From the NCBI GenBank assembly GCA_030770535.1, contig JASVEC010000003.1:496001-560000 (forward strand): a DNA stretch of 64,000 nt. The letters are read 5' to 3'. Shown here in pieces: positions 13,404 through 23,589 of this stretch (its first letter is position 1; every line of letters starts with the position of its first letter). Under the pieces are notes generated by a model. That model saw only the letters and a list, made by a program, of their open reading frames with translations, ran no database searches and was not told where the DNA came from. Source of the DNA: Batkoa obscura. Taxonomy: Eukaryota > Entomophthoromycota > Entomophthoromycetes > Entomophthorales > Batkoaceae. A program made the position numbers and the translations under genes.

Positions 13404-13702
13404 AAATATCAGGGCGATCCCTGATATTTCTGATAAGATAAATTATAAGATGATTTATCAATTCAATCTCTTAAACTGGATTTAACTCCTCGGCCAGTTC
13501 TTAACAATTCAATCCTTTATAAAATCAGGATTGAAACGGATTACAAGGACTATTTCAAGAAAGAAATGTTTCCTATAACCTAAAGTAAAACTGTTAAAAG
13601 TTTTATTTAAGAATCCTTACTGTCCTTTTACTTTATGTCTCACCCTTAAGTATTAAAATTTTAAAGTATTTAAACACAGTAATTTTAGTTAATTACTGTG
13701 TT
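13404..13702. repeat. Run of consecutive hairpin-forming inverted repeats
   Basis: Six hairpins lie one after another in 300 bases. Stem pairs are 13404-13414/13419-13429 (11 bp perfect, 4-base loop), 13437-13446/13450-13459 (10 bp with one G-T), 13474-13479/13494-13499, 13508-13516/13527-13535 (9 bp perfect), 13581-13590/13626-13635 (10 bp perfect, with a nested 6-bp stem at 13587-13592/13599-13604), and 13673-13684/13691-13702 (12 bp perfect). A 12-bp perfect AT palindrome sits near 13653-13664. The block lies between the PCI gene promoter and tRNA-Pro, and looks less AT-biased than the surrounding spacer. Function unknown; see findings. Confidence 0.7.
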
Positions 13703-13978
13703 GAGTAGTTTTTGCTCTAATAAAGATATTTTATGTTAACTTTAGTTTTTAGGTATATTTTATTCACTAAGTCTTTAGAATTATGGAGCTTAGCTCAGCT
13801 GTTCTTCACAGTTATATATATTAAGGAGATTTCTACAAGCTCCCAGACTATAAAATCTGTTAGCCACTTGCCTTTTGTTAAATTTACACAGGTACTAGCT
13901 TGGTTCCAGATTACCACAAACGAATTAGGGGGACTCCTTTCCTTAGTACAGGCGCCTGACAAAAACATTTCAATGATT

Positions 13979-13982
13979 AAAA
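13979..13982 (-). terminator. Pol III T-run after tRNA-Pro
   Basis: A TTTT run on the minus strand, 10 bases past the 3' end of the tRNA-Pro gene, suits RNA polymerase III termination. Confidence 0.6.
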
Positions 13983-13991
13983 GAAGTTTGA

Positions 13992-14063
13992 GGGCTCAGC
14001 AGGGAATTGAACCCTGGACCTCTCGCACCCAAAGCGAGAATCATACCACTAGACCACTAAGCC
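13992..14063 (-). tRNA. tRNA-Pro (anticodon UGG)
   Basis: Full cloverleaf of 71 bases plus a C discriminator. The acceptor stem GGCTTAG pairs with CTGAGCC (one G-U). The D-arm contains the A box TAGTGGTAT. The anticodon arm CTCGC-TTTGGGT-GCGAG carries anticodon TGG. The T-arm CAGGG-TTCAATT-CCCTG contains the B box. No intron. It decodes CCN proline codons by wobble. A T4 run follows as terminator. Confidence 0.97.
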
Positions 14064-14833
14064 TTTTAAAATCAGTTGTAATTCAGGTGTTTTAAAAAAA
14101 ATATATTCTACCTAAAATGCCACTTCTGAGACATTTTATTTTTTGAATACTAACCAAATTTAAAATTTATAGTATGTTTGATATAGATAGACCCTATATT
14201 GACAATTATTTTTTATATAAATAAAAACACTCGTGGAGTGTTCTACATCAACTTCATTAATACTAGAGATTGGTTAAATATATTTGATTATAATAATTTA
14301 TTATTTTCAAATGGCCAATAAAAAAAATCATACATGCTATTTATTAATATTACAAATAAAATATACTAGTTTGCTCAGTCATAAAGCTTTTTAGTAAATA
14401 TTTAAGCTTTTTATTTTATGGAGTTTATTATAAATATATATTTTATATATATGAAATTTAATAAAAATTCCCAGATTAGCAAGGTTTTTATCAATATAAC
14501 TTATACATTAATATTAATTAAAGCTATAATATATAAATAAATATTTTAATAAAACTTTATTGAAAAATATTTATCATTAACTGCTTTATAGCTAATATTG
14601 CAAATTTGTTATTAAATAAATAAATAAACAACTTTAATATTATAATTATACTATTAATACATTAAGTTACTAAATGGCTGTATAAAAAAAACAGTTAGTA
14701 TGAAAGTTGGTCCTCAGTGATTAGGGTCAAAAAGCAGTTTTACTTAATTGACTACTGGCTGTAATTTAAAAAATCTTAGCTTATATAATTAAAATAAGCT
14801 CAAATTAACAAAGGTAGCATACAATAAGCTATG

Positions 14834-15353
14834 TGTGAAAGTTGATACTTAGTGGTTGGAGTTGAAAGCAGTTTTTGGTTGATTAACTAGCCTTGAGTCG
14901 AAAGGTCTTATTTTATGTAACTAAGATAGACTCAAACTAATAGGAGTAATACGTAATAGGCTATGAACTATGTAAAACAAATAGAATAGAAGATACTACT
15001 GTAAAATCTACGTGATATGTTATCAGAAATACTTAGTGGCTTTATTAATAGTACGATATCAGAGAATAATTCAATTAAAAAACATCAAGTTATTGTGTTG
15101 ATTAGCCTCTTTTATACTCCAACTGGGCGGCTATATGTAAGGAACATGATAGCAGTTGTTCCTTATTATAATTACCAGGTATGGACATTAAAACGTGGAT
15201 AATAAGTTCTTTGCAATTAGACGATAGAAATTCTCACAGCAAATCTAAATGAGTAACTCTGAATTGATTACAAGACTACAACTAGTTTTGTAAACAAGTT
15301 AAATGATTATTATGTTATAGTTAATCCGAGAGCTGATAGACCAATATTTCACA
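14834..15353 (+). mobile_element. Solo LTR-like element A (520 bp)
   Basis: Starts TGTGAAAG and ends TTTCACA, a 7-bp inverted terminal match with TG...CA ends as in LTRs. It is flanked by a perfect 5-bp target duplication, CTATG (14829-14833 and 15354-15358). It sits inside element C in the same orientation. No coding capacity is expected; a short open frame inside it is incidental. TG/CA ends and the 5-bp duplication favour a solo LTR of a Copia- or Gypsy-type retrotransposon; a non-autonomous DNA element is the alternative. No internal retroelement region is present in the window. Confidence 0.65.
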
Positions 15354-15662
15354 CTATGCACTATATAAAACAAATAAAACAAAAGGTATTATTGTAAAAT
15401 TCATATAAAATACTATAAGATTTAGTGGCTCTATTAAAAATACAGTATCAGAAAACAATTTAATAAAAAAAGCCTGAGTTATTATATTAAAAACTTTATC
15501 TTATACTTTAATTAGGTAGCTGTATATTCAAGACACGATTATAGTTATAATTTATTATCTTAATAAATATAAATATCAACATGAGGAGATAGTGTTTTTT
15601 TATAATTAAATGGTAAAATTTTTTACAGTAAATCAATAAAAAACTCTGAATTAATTGCACCA

Positions 15663-16230
15663 TATGGGGATGTTTTTTTTGGTTTCATTATTTTTTTCAT
15701 TTTTAAGCGCTATTTGAGTGGAAAGATTGTTAGTAAAATTCTTAAACAGGAAAATACATCCCCATTGTGAAATATTGCTTTATTTAGCTCTCAGATTGAT
15801 TATAACACAACAATCACTTAAGTTGTATTCTCAAGTTCAAACACAATCAATTCAGAGTCCCTTATTTTGATTTGCTGCGAGAATTTCTAACTTCATATTA
15901 CAAAGAGTATTATCTCCTTTTAATATCCATACTTATTGGAGTATAAAAGAGATTCTTCAATATGATAACTCGAGGCTTATTAATTGGATTACTCCCTGAT
16001 AACGTATCATTAGTAAAGTCACTAAGCCTTTCTGACAACATCTTACATAGATTTTTCAGTAGTATCTTCCATTGTATTTGTTTTACATAATTCGTAGCTT
16101 ACTACATACTATTTCTATTAAGTTAAGTCCACCTTAGTTACATAAACTAAGACCGTTCGACTCAAGGCAAGTTAATTAAGCAAGAGTAGCTTTTAACTCC
16201 AACCCTTGAATATCAACTTTCACACCCATA
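15663..16230 (+). mobile_element. MITE copy 1, split by LTR-like element B
   Basis: A ~105-bp MITE with TGGGGATGT-type terminal inverted repeats and flanking TA. The 5' part is 15663-15765. An LTR-like element (15766-16224) sits four to five bases from the right terminus, and the MITE's last bases resume at 16225-16230. It is itself inserted in LTR-like element C. Confidence 0.7.
15766..16224 (-). mobile_element. Solo LTR-like element B (459 bp), inverted
   Basis: Reverse-oriented homologue of element A. Read on the minus strand it starts TGTGAAAGTTGATA and ends CAATATTTCACA. It is flanked by a perfect 5-bp target duplication, CCCAT (15761-15765 and 16225-16229), lying inside the right terminal repeat of MITE copy 1. 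Being innermost in the nest, it must be later than that MITE. Confidence 0.65.
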
Positions 16231-16431
16231 TAAGTCATAATTAATTACAAAGCTGATAAAGCAACATTTCGCATTGGCTTTAAAATTATAGTAAATTTTT
16301 TAATTTATCAGATACTGGATAATAATATAATTTATTATTATATTTTTGTTTTTTTATAATTTTAAAAATTATACTCATTTTGGTATTATTAACAATTAAA
16401 AATTAAACTATTATTTATTTTATGAATTTTT

Positions 16432-16515
16432 TTATTTAAAAGTTTTACTAATAGCTTTTTCGCTTAAATAGTGCTTAAGAAATAGAAAAAGTGATAAAAC
16501 TAAAAAACGCTTTTA
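16432..16515 (-). mobile_element. Degenerate MITE copy (reverse)
   Basis: Resembles the MITE core read in reverse: TTTTACTAATAGCTTTTTCGC, then AGTGCTTAAGAAATAG and GTGATAAAAC. The ends are eroded, so limits are approximate. Confidence 0.45.
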
Positions 16516-16623
16516 TATAATATAAAAAAATTTAAAATAGTTTCTTGTATTTATTTATATATTAGTTATAAACTTTTTAAATAAAAGCTTTTAAATATTA
16601 AATTAATTAAATAATTTCCTGCA

Positions 16624-16727
16624 TATGGGAGGTATTTTTTTGGTTTCATTATTTTTTCCATTTTTTAAGTGCTGTTTGAGCGGAAAGATTGTTAGTAAAA
16701 TTCTTAAACAAAAAAGTACATCTCATA
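16624..16727 (+). mobile_element. MITE copy 2
   Basis: About 104 bp with TATGGGAGGT at the left and TACATCTCATA at the right, carrying the conserved core TTTGAGCGGAAAGATTGTTA. An open frame running out of it (16625-16849) is not a gene. Confidence 0.75.
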
Positions 16728-17154
16728 TATTTATATATTATATATCTATTAAACATTTAATAAAAAATAATATAAAGCATATAATTAAAAAAATTAATTA
16801 TTTAAAAAAAAGACAGAATAAGTCTTTTGAGTTAAGTTTTTTTATTTAATTTTACTTTAAATTCAACTAATCATACATTAAGGATTTTAAATTTAGTTTT
16901 TAAATTTAGATTAATTTTTAATTAAATTCTGAAACCAATTTGGACATCCCCATTTAGATTTTAAAAAATATTTAAATCAGAATAATCTTAAAGTGAGTAT
17001 TGCAGTTTAAAGGAACATCAATATAAAAATACGTCTACGCTTTGACATCAAAATATTGTAGAACACTCAATTCCATATTTCAGTATAAAAATATAATTAA
17101 ATTTACTTCTTTAAAAAATACAATTTTTTTTATAAAAGATTATTTAAAAAATAA

Positions 17155-17217
17155 TTTATCCATTCAGCGACATTAAAAAATACCTATTTTTTTGCCAGTT
17201 TATCCATTTAGCGACAT
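17155..17217 (+). repeat. Two 19-bp direct repeats upstream of the transporter
   Basis: TTTATCCATTYAGCGACAT occurs at 17155-17173 and 17199-17217 with one C/T difference and 44-base spacing. They lie 310-375 bases before the transporter ATG. They could be regulator-binding sites or remains of a repeat. Confidence 0.5.
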
Positions 17218-17530
17218 ATTAAAAGTCAATAATAAGATATAATTTATTGTTCATACTATTGATAAAATGCTAGATAAACCAATAAATATCAAGAATAATC
17301 AACTGTAAACTATACTTTTTCGGCTAATTTTGAAATAGTTTATATAAATGTTTAAAAATGATAGAAAATAATTTAAGCATTGTCCGAGGTTGTATTACTA
17401 AGACAATAAAGTAACGACATGTATCAAATGATTTTAAACACCATAAGAGTTTTCATAACGTTAGTATAATACCAATATATAAGGATTAAATGAAGATGAA
17501 ATCAAACTAAAAATAAATCAAAAACAAGAA

Positions 17531-18895
17531 ATGGCAGCAAAAGAAGAAGATTTTGGAATAAAACCAGAAACGGATCAGAATAAAGAAATAGAAAATTATG
17601 AATTATATAGCGTTAATCAACGTAGGTTTTATTTAGCAATTGTAGCTTTTGCAGGTTTAATGGCACCTATGTCTGCTACCATGTTCTTTCCTGCCTTAAT
17701 ACAAATTAAAGAAGATTTCCAAACAACTGATACATTAATTGATCTTACTGTATCTATTTTTGTGTTTGTATTAGCTATTGCTCCATTAGTTTGGGGTACA
17801 TGTGCTGACTTATATGGCCGTAGATGGGTATATATCACTGCTCAAGTAATATTTGCATTATCATGCGTTGGTTGTGGTTTATCGCCAAACATTGCAGTAT
17901 TTCTTCTCATGAGGGTATTTCAAGGTATTGGCTCCTCAGCAACTATAGTGCTTGGAATTGGTACTATAAGTGACATTTATCCACGAGATCAAAGAGGAAC
18001 AGCATTTGGTTTATTTTTTGTTGGCCCATTGATCGGACCTATTATTGGACCTATTATTGGAGGTTTTTTAGCACAATATTTGGGATGGAGATCGATCTTT
18101 TGGTTGATGATAGGATTATCAGGAGCTATATTAATTATTATGATTGTATTTTTAAAAGAAACAATGTCTGAAAGTAGAATGGAACCATTTCCAATTAAAA
18201 TAACCTTTTTTCCATTTTCATTTAAATTTAATGGCATATTATTTAATCCCTTCAAATCTTTGTATTATCTTAGATATCTTAATGTTGCATTGGGTTCTTT
18301 CTATACTGCTATTATATTTGCTTCTTACTATGGAGTTTCTACTTCTCAAAATCGTGCAATGTTTAATAATTATCACTTAACCGCGTCAACCACTGGATTA
18401 ACTTTTCTTTCGTTAGGTGTGGGTAATATTACAGGTTCTATATGTGGAGGAAGGGTATCGGATTTATTATTAAAACGAGCTATTAAAAAGTCAAAAAATA
18501 ATAAAGCTCAGCCTGAAATAAGACTGTATTCCTCTTTTATTGGCGCAATATCTATATTAATTGGACTGGCGTTAAATGGGTGGTTTATTCAATATCGATT
18601 CCATTTGGGTTTAGTTTTATTCGCTCAATTTTTAATTGGGTTTGGTATGACATATGCCTTTGGATGTACTTCAACTTATCTAATTGATTTATACCCAAAA
18701 TTTGCTGCTTCAATTACATCAGCTTCAAATTCTGTACGTATGATAGCATCGGGTATTATTGTCACTCTTAATTCAATCATTTTGGATAAATTAGATTATG
18801 GTTGGACATTTACAATGTTTGCATTTATGCATGGGGTTGGAATTGCTATCTTAATTGTATTAATAGCGTTTAGCTCAAAGTTTACACATTCATAA
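17531..18895 (+). CDS. MFS drug:H+ antiporter-type transporter (DHA1 family)
   Basis: Intronless, 454 residues, with a short hydrophilic N-terminus and about 12 hydrophobic segments. Motif A between TM2 and TM3 reads GTCADLYGRRWVY. LLMRVFQGIGSS and DIYPRDQRGTAFG follow. The antiporter motif C region reads GPLIGPIIGPIIGGFL, a slightly extended GP-x-x-G repeat. The second half starts near residue 235 and has a weaker motif-A-like GGRVSDLLLK. The family exports drugs and small organic molecules by proton antiport; the substrate here cannot be told. The gene stands alone with a repeat nest upstream and a 1.7-kb gene-free stretch downstream. Start ATG 17531 follows an A-rich leader. Confidence 0.88.
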   Translation: MAAKEEDFGIKPETDQNKEIENYELYSVNQRRFYLAIVAFAGLMAPMSATMFFPALIQIKEDFQTTDTLIDLTVSIFVFVLAIAPLVWGTCADLYGRRWVYITAQVIFALSCVGCGLSPNIAVFLLMRVFQGIGSSATIVLGIGTISDIYPRDQRGTAFGLFFVGPLIGPIIGPIIGGFLAQYLGWRSIFWLMIGLSGAILIIMIVFLKETMSESRMEPFPIKITFFPFSFKFNGILFNPFKSLYYLRYLNVALGSFYTAIIFASYYGVSTSQNRAMFNNYHLTASTTGLTFLSLGVGNITGSICGGRVSDLLLKRAIKKSKNNKAQPEIRLYSSFIGAISILIGLALNGWFIQYRFHLGLVLFAQFLIGFGMTYAFGCTSTYLIDLYPKFAASITSASNSVRMIASGIIVTLNSIILDKLDYGWTFTMFAFMHGVGIAILIVLIAFSSKFTHS

Positions 18896-20660
18896 TAAAG
18901 AAATTTAATAAATTAAAAACAATAAAAAACTATTTCTCTTTGACTTATTTTTAATATAACTAATGACAGAAAAAATCTATTACCATGTTAGAATATCATA
19001 TTATCATATAACATATACTATATTATACTCAAATATTTGTCAGGGAATATGAAGATAATTACTTATTTTATTGAGTGGAGGGTGAACTGGAGTTTAAGAT
19101 GGTTTTAAGCAACTACAAATAAAGTATAAAAAAGAAAACAGATTTGAAAATAGACTAATTAGTTTATAGTTGATTTTATAACACTCTTATAATTTACTTT
19201 TATTGAAATAAAAAATTTCAGCCATTAATATAAAAAAATAAGAGCAAAAAACATTTCCAAAATTCTCTTTAGAACTTAAAATAAATACTTGATTTTACTT
19301 GTTTATCATGCTTTTTTTAATAAAATATATTAGATATATTTTTAAGACTTATTATTTATTTGTATTATTGCTATAAAATTAAGCAAATACTATCATATTT
19401 AAAGATATTTAATTATCATAAGTAAGCGAATTTAAGTTTTAAAAAAAGTTTATTGTTAAAAGTTTATTAGCATTAAACTCTAAAACATTTAATAGCCATA
19501 TGGAGGTGTTTTTTTTTGGTTTCATCACTTTTTACATTCTTTAAGCGCTATTTGAGCGGAAAGATTGTTAGTAAAATTTTTAAACAAAAAAATACATTCC
19601 CATATAGATTTATACAACAGTCATTGTATATTTTGTTTTTAAAAGAAGTTTCATAAACAGTTTTGTTGTCCTAGTGGTTCAATACGAATAACTCTAATCT
19701 TTATAGTATTTTCAGCAAAATAAATTGTAAAAATGTTAAGAATATAATATTAACTCAGGTATATAATTTTTTCAACCTATTTCTTCATTTTATTGTGGTT
19801 ATAGTTATCTTAAAAACTATTGTAAAACTCGTACTACCCTGTAAACGACTTAAAGCGTGGAGTTAGCAAAAGTGTCAAATTGATCTAAATCGTGATTTTG
19901 TATAAGTTTACTAATAAAATAAGCTATTACTTTTATAGTTGATTTTGACAAGTAAATTAGTGGTCCGACTCATGTGAATAACTAGGAGTACCTTTAAACA
20001 CAATAGATGTAATCCTCAAAGCAAGTGGACCATAAGCAAGCCAAGAATATGCAGTAATTAATCTTAAATAAAAGAATGCCTTTTTCGCTTCGGTATTTTG
20101 TCATTTTCTGGATAGCTTGAAACATGAAATTCAAAAACATATGTTTATAGGACTAGTCAAATGGTTATTATTTATAAATCACTTTTTAATATCAACAATA
20201 CACCTAAACATATATTTCATAGTTGCTGATATATCAAAAAGATATTCAATAGTAGTATATGCAGCATTTATTTAATTCAAGTTTTAATTTTATTCGGAAA
20301 TGAATTTTTGTCTACTAGTTTTATAATCTAAAAAACTTTTCTTTATAAACATTTATTATTGTAATATCCTATTTTTATTTTAGAACATTAAATTATACAA
20401 AGGTATTTTCATGAGTTATAAAAAAATTAACCACAATACAACTTTGTTTATTATAACACCTATCGTTAATATAACATAAAGTCTTAGTTTTAAAAAAGGT
20501 GGAAATATAAAAAATTTCAAATAAAAATTTACTCCCCGAAAATGGTTATTATTAAAGTAAAATAAAATAAAGCACTATTCTAAGGCAAAGTAGTCGTAGA
20601 AAAATTTAAAAGTAATTGTATAAGGAATAAAAATATAAATCCAAATTAGTACATTGTTAG
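18896..20660. other. Gene-free AT-rich spacer with one MITE
   Basis: Apart from MITE copy 3 (19499-19604) no gene or RNA gene is convincing. A stretch near 19665-19725 looks faintly like a decayed tRNA D-arm but does not fold. Around 19990-20040 a TGGTCC/GGACCA pair brackets a less AT-rich patch. Confidence 0.5.
19499..19604 (+). mobile_element. MITE copy 3
   Basis: About 106 bp, from TATGGAGGTG to ACATTCCCATA, with TA at both ends and the conserved AAGCGCTATTTGAGCGG core. Confidence 0.8.
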
Positions 20661-23446
20661 CTAGCCAGACCAATTGTTAGGATAGCGTGTATTAGCATTA
20701 TTATGGTAGTGTTGCTGTTGTTGAGGGTGAGGGGCATGATTTTGATGATATGGAGGAATATGTTGAAGATGAGGAGGAACAGGTTGTTGATTAGGATATC
20801 CAAACATTTGGTTTTGTTGAGGGTAGTATGGGTGTGGATAATAAACAGATCCATCGTTAGGTACTCCTTGAGGTTGATATGGCATTCCACCGTATGGGAA
20901 GCCACCGTAACCCATTGGCGGCATTGGTTGAGGTGGGTGGGATGCTTCGCTAACACCTTGTTCAAATCCTTTGCCTTTTGTCTTATCATATGCATTATTT
21001 TGACCTAAAAAGATATTAATACATTAACATATAAATATTAAATCTAGATTACCTTGGAAGTTTTGATTATATGCATTAGGTTCTTGAGATGTATTGGATT
21101 GATTTTGGTTAAACCCATTTCCGTTTTCTTCATAATTTCCTAGAGACTTTTGTGCAAATTGAAGGGTATAGTTATTCCCATGCATGTATGGGTTATAATG
21201 GCCAGGTGGATAGTTATATTGACCATAATATGGCATATAATTATTTTGACCTTGTGGCATACCTTGATTAAGCATATGTGGCGGGTGCATACCATGGAGA
21301 TGGGGTTGGGGGAGATATCCAGGGTAATGAATAAAATGAGTTGGATGCATTGGGTTTTCTTGTGGGTTACCTTGTGGATTACCTTGTGGATTACCTTGTG
21401 GATTACCTTGTGGATTACCTTGTTGGTTGACTTGTTGGTTGACTTGATGTGGGCCCTCTGGGTTGCCTTGTGAGCCTTGAGGTTGATGGTTTTGAGTCTG
21501 GGCATTTTGCGTTTGGGGCGTTTCAGTAAATGTTTGTTCCTAAAATTACATTAATATTGATTGATTTGTTTGAACAAAAAAGTTACATTAGATTTAGGTT
21601 CTATGTCACCATTTTTATCTGCTAGAGTAACATCATTTTGATGACCGTTTTCATTGGCTTCGATATTCTGTTTAGATACTTCTTCGTTGGATACATGTTG
21701 AGGCTGTTGTTCGTTAGTTGCGTTATAACTATTTGCTGTGAAACTAGCTTGTCTAGCTGGAGCTACAGGTCTACTATTACTACGGGCTGGGTTTGGAATT
21801 CCTGGTGGACCGCCAACTGGGAGGCCAGGTGGAGGTACTTTTCCAGGGCCTGCTGGGGCAATTCCAGGTGGACCTTGCTTGACTGAATTGTCAGGTGACT
21901 TCAATGTTTCAGGGGCCCTATAAAAATTAGAATAAATAAATGAATATAACTGTATATTACTTTGCATATTCGTTGTCTTGTCTGATTTCTTGGGTATTGC
22001 CAGAATCGTGATTATCAACTCTATCAAATTTATCGCTAGCATCACTTATTCTAGAGGCAACAGACTTATTAAGGACAACCCCGCTCTCACTACCGCGAGA
22101 TGATGAGTTTGAGTGTTGGTCTCCGTTAGGTAAATGGTTAGTTGCGTCGTTTCCAATGGTGGCTTTTTCCTCGAGCATGGATGCCATAACTTCATCTAAG
22201 CAAATTTCGCCTCCATTTGAAGTGTTCTTGCTAAGATCTACTTCCCTTAGTGGTAAAGATTCTTCAGCGTTTTCGTCTGAGCTTTGAATTTTATTATTTA
22301 CACTTTCTTGCTCTGGGGCTTCCTTAGATTCTTTTTCATTAGTTTCACTCTCGTTTGATTTTACTTTTGTTCCTTTTACTCCCTTTGTTCCTTCATTAAT
22401 TGGTTTCTTTTCTTCAGTAGTTGATGGTTCAACCAAACCTTGTTTGCCTTCTTCCTTGCCTTGTCCATTTGCTACTACCTCAGATTCTGGTTTGGGTTTA
22501 GGTTTCTGTGAGCGACTATAATTTAAATTAAAAAATTGGTTTTATCTACTTAAAGTTTTATACTTACCTTGCTATTTTAGCCCATGAATTTTCAGGAATA
22601 GGGTTTGCTTCCTTTTTAACTGCTGTTTCTGACTTTCCATTTGTTGTTGGCCATTCTGATTCATCATTTAAATCTTTTATATTAGAACTGTTATTCTCTG
22701 AGGAACTTGGTTGCCTAGTATGTTTATTTGACGTAACATTCGAGTTTTCTTGACCTGAGCTTGATGTCCTTATCGCAGTTGGTTTACTATTAGCTATATC
22801 TCTTTTGGATGCTGCTTTAGCAATTCTTGATGCCCATGTACTTGCGGGAGGTGTATTTTGAACCTTTGTTGAAGAATTATTTGCTTCCTTTTGACCAGAA
22901 TCACTCGCTCCTTGTTCGGATGGTGTGAGTGTGCCTTCATCATTTATTCGATAGGTGATTTTTGCTGATTTACGCTCAGATTCACTTATAGGAGCTAAAA
23001 TAAATTAGTATGAAAAGTTTTTTTAAACAAATATAGTACTTTTTGTGTTTTTGAAATTCTTTTGGTTTATTGAACCTTTGGCTTTCTTAGATTCTTGTGG
23101 ACGGACTATTTTAGCAGGGATTTCTTCGGCTGGTTCTGTGAAGCTTTCTTTTTTAGGCTTGCGGGCTTTGACCTCACCCCATTGAGTAGCGAATCCTAAA
23201 ATATTAACAAATAAACATTTAAAAGCAATATCAAATACCTTCTGAAATGCGAGAGACGGCAAGTTCAAAGTCTCCTTGAGTATCTTGAAGCGTATATAAA
23301 AGGTCCTCATCAGACCAATCTGGGAATATTTCGTTTAATGAGGCTAAAATTTGAGAGTAGCGAGCACGTAATAAAGTGATTTCGTCTGACTCGTCTCTTA
23401 ATTTTCTAGGATAATAGTTCCGTTGACTTCTGGCGCGATGAGACAT
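20661..23446 (-). CDS. DEF1: RNA polymerase II degradation factor Def1-like, CUE domain
   Basis: About seven exons. Exon 1 (23239-23446) encodes MSHRARSQRNYYPRK, then a CUE-type ubiquitin-binding fold with LRARYSQILASLNEIFPDWS and DEDLLYTLQDTQGDFELA, ending RISEG. It splices at 23195 to FATQWGEVK, the sequence that follows the CUE domain in Def1 proteins. The rest is disordered: Ser/Glu/Lys-rich, then a Pro/Gly-rich segment, then a Gln/Asn/Pro/Tyr-rich C-terminus ending NTRYPNNWSG. A tandem 12-bp repeat codes five QGNP units. Known role: Def1 recruits Elongin-Cullin ligase to ubiquitylate stalled Pol II, and also acts in Pol delta turnover. Base composition is clearly richer in G+C than neighbours. 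Internal splice sites are partly inferred. Confidence 0.82.
21364..21423 (-). repeat. 12-bp coding minisatellite in DEF1
   Basis: Five head-to-tail 12-bp units, GGATTACCTTGT on the plus strand (first unit has one change), encode repeated Gln-Gly-Asn-Pro in the Def1 tail. Likely length-polymorphic by slippage. Confidence 0.85.
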
Positions 23447-23584
23447 TGTTATTATATTTGTTTTATTTTATATCAGTTGTTTTATATTCCCAAGGTTAGG
23501 TAATGAATTGTTTTCACTGTTATAGATCTTAAAAAAATTTCAATCTTTCCCTCCACTTTTTATGTTGAGTCATAACATTCTCCT

Positions 23585-23589
23585 ATTGG
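23585..23589 (-). promoter_or_regulatory. CCAAT box upstream of DEF1
   Basis: CCAAT on the minus strand, 139 bases before the DEF1 ATG; a second one lies at 23649-23653. Confidence 0.35.

Larger units (their letters stand above)
14699..16273 (+). mobile_element. Old solo LTR-like element C, interrupted by two insertions
   Basis: Degenerate copy of the same ~500-bp element as A and B, running from about 14699 to 16273. It is split by LTR-like element A (14834-15353) and by a MITE (15663-16230) that itself carries element B. Joining the flanks of A across its CTATG target duplication gives sequence that matches the interior of A, so the order of events is readable. It ends with a TATGAAAG-type start and a TTTCGCA-type end, diverged from the TGTGAAA...TTTCACA of the younger copies. 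It is non-coding and looks the oldest of the three. A short stretch relative to A is absent next to the MITE. Confidence 0.6.
14236..17068. repeat. 12-bp inverted repeat bracketing the repeat nest
   Basis: GAGTGTTCTACA at 14236-14247 and its exact reverse complement at 17057-17068 lie 2.8 kb apart on either side of the LTR/MITE cluster. The left copy is also head to head with a 7-bp inverted copy (14226-14232). No matching target duplication is visible next to the repeats, so whether they are the ends of one old transposon is unproven. Confidence 0.35.

Noticed and set aside
13733-14095. 120-codon open frame
   Set aside because: Its C-terminal third is the complement of tRNA-Pro; the rest has no recognisable domain.
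15017-15202. 61-codon open frame
   Set aside because: Lies wholly within a non-coding LTR-like element.
16625-16849. 74-codon open frame
   Set aside because: Begins inside MITE copy 2 and continues into AT-rich low-complexity sequence.
16942-16956. Orphan ACATCCCCATTTA, like a MITE right end
   Set aside because: No matching core or left end nearby, so it is not listed as a copy.
19665-19725. tRNA-like stretch (TAGTGGTTCAATACG)
   Set aside because: Resembles a D-arm/A box only; no acceptor or T-arm pairing could be found.
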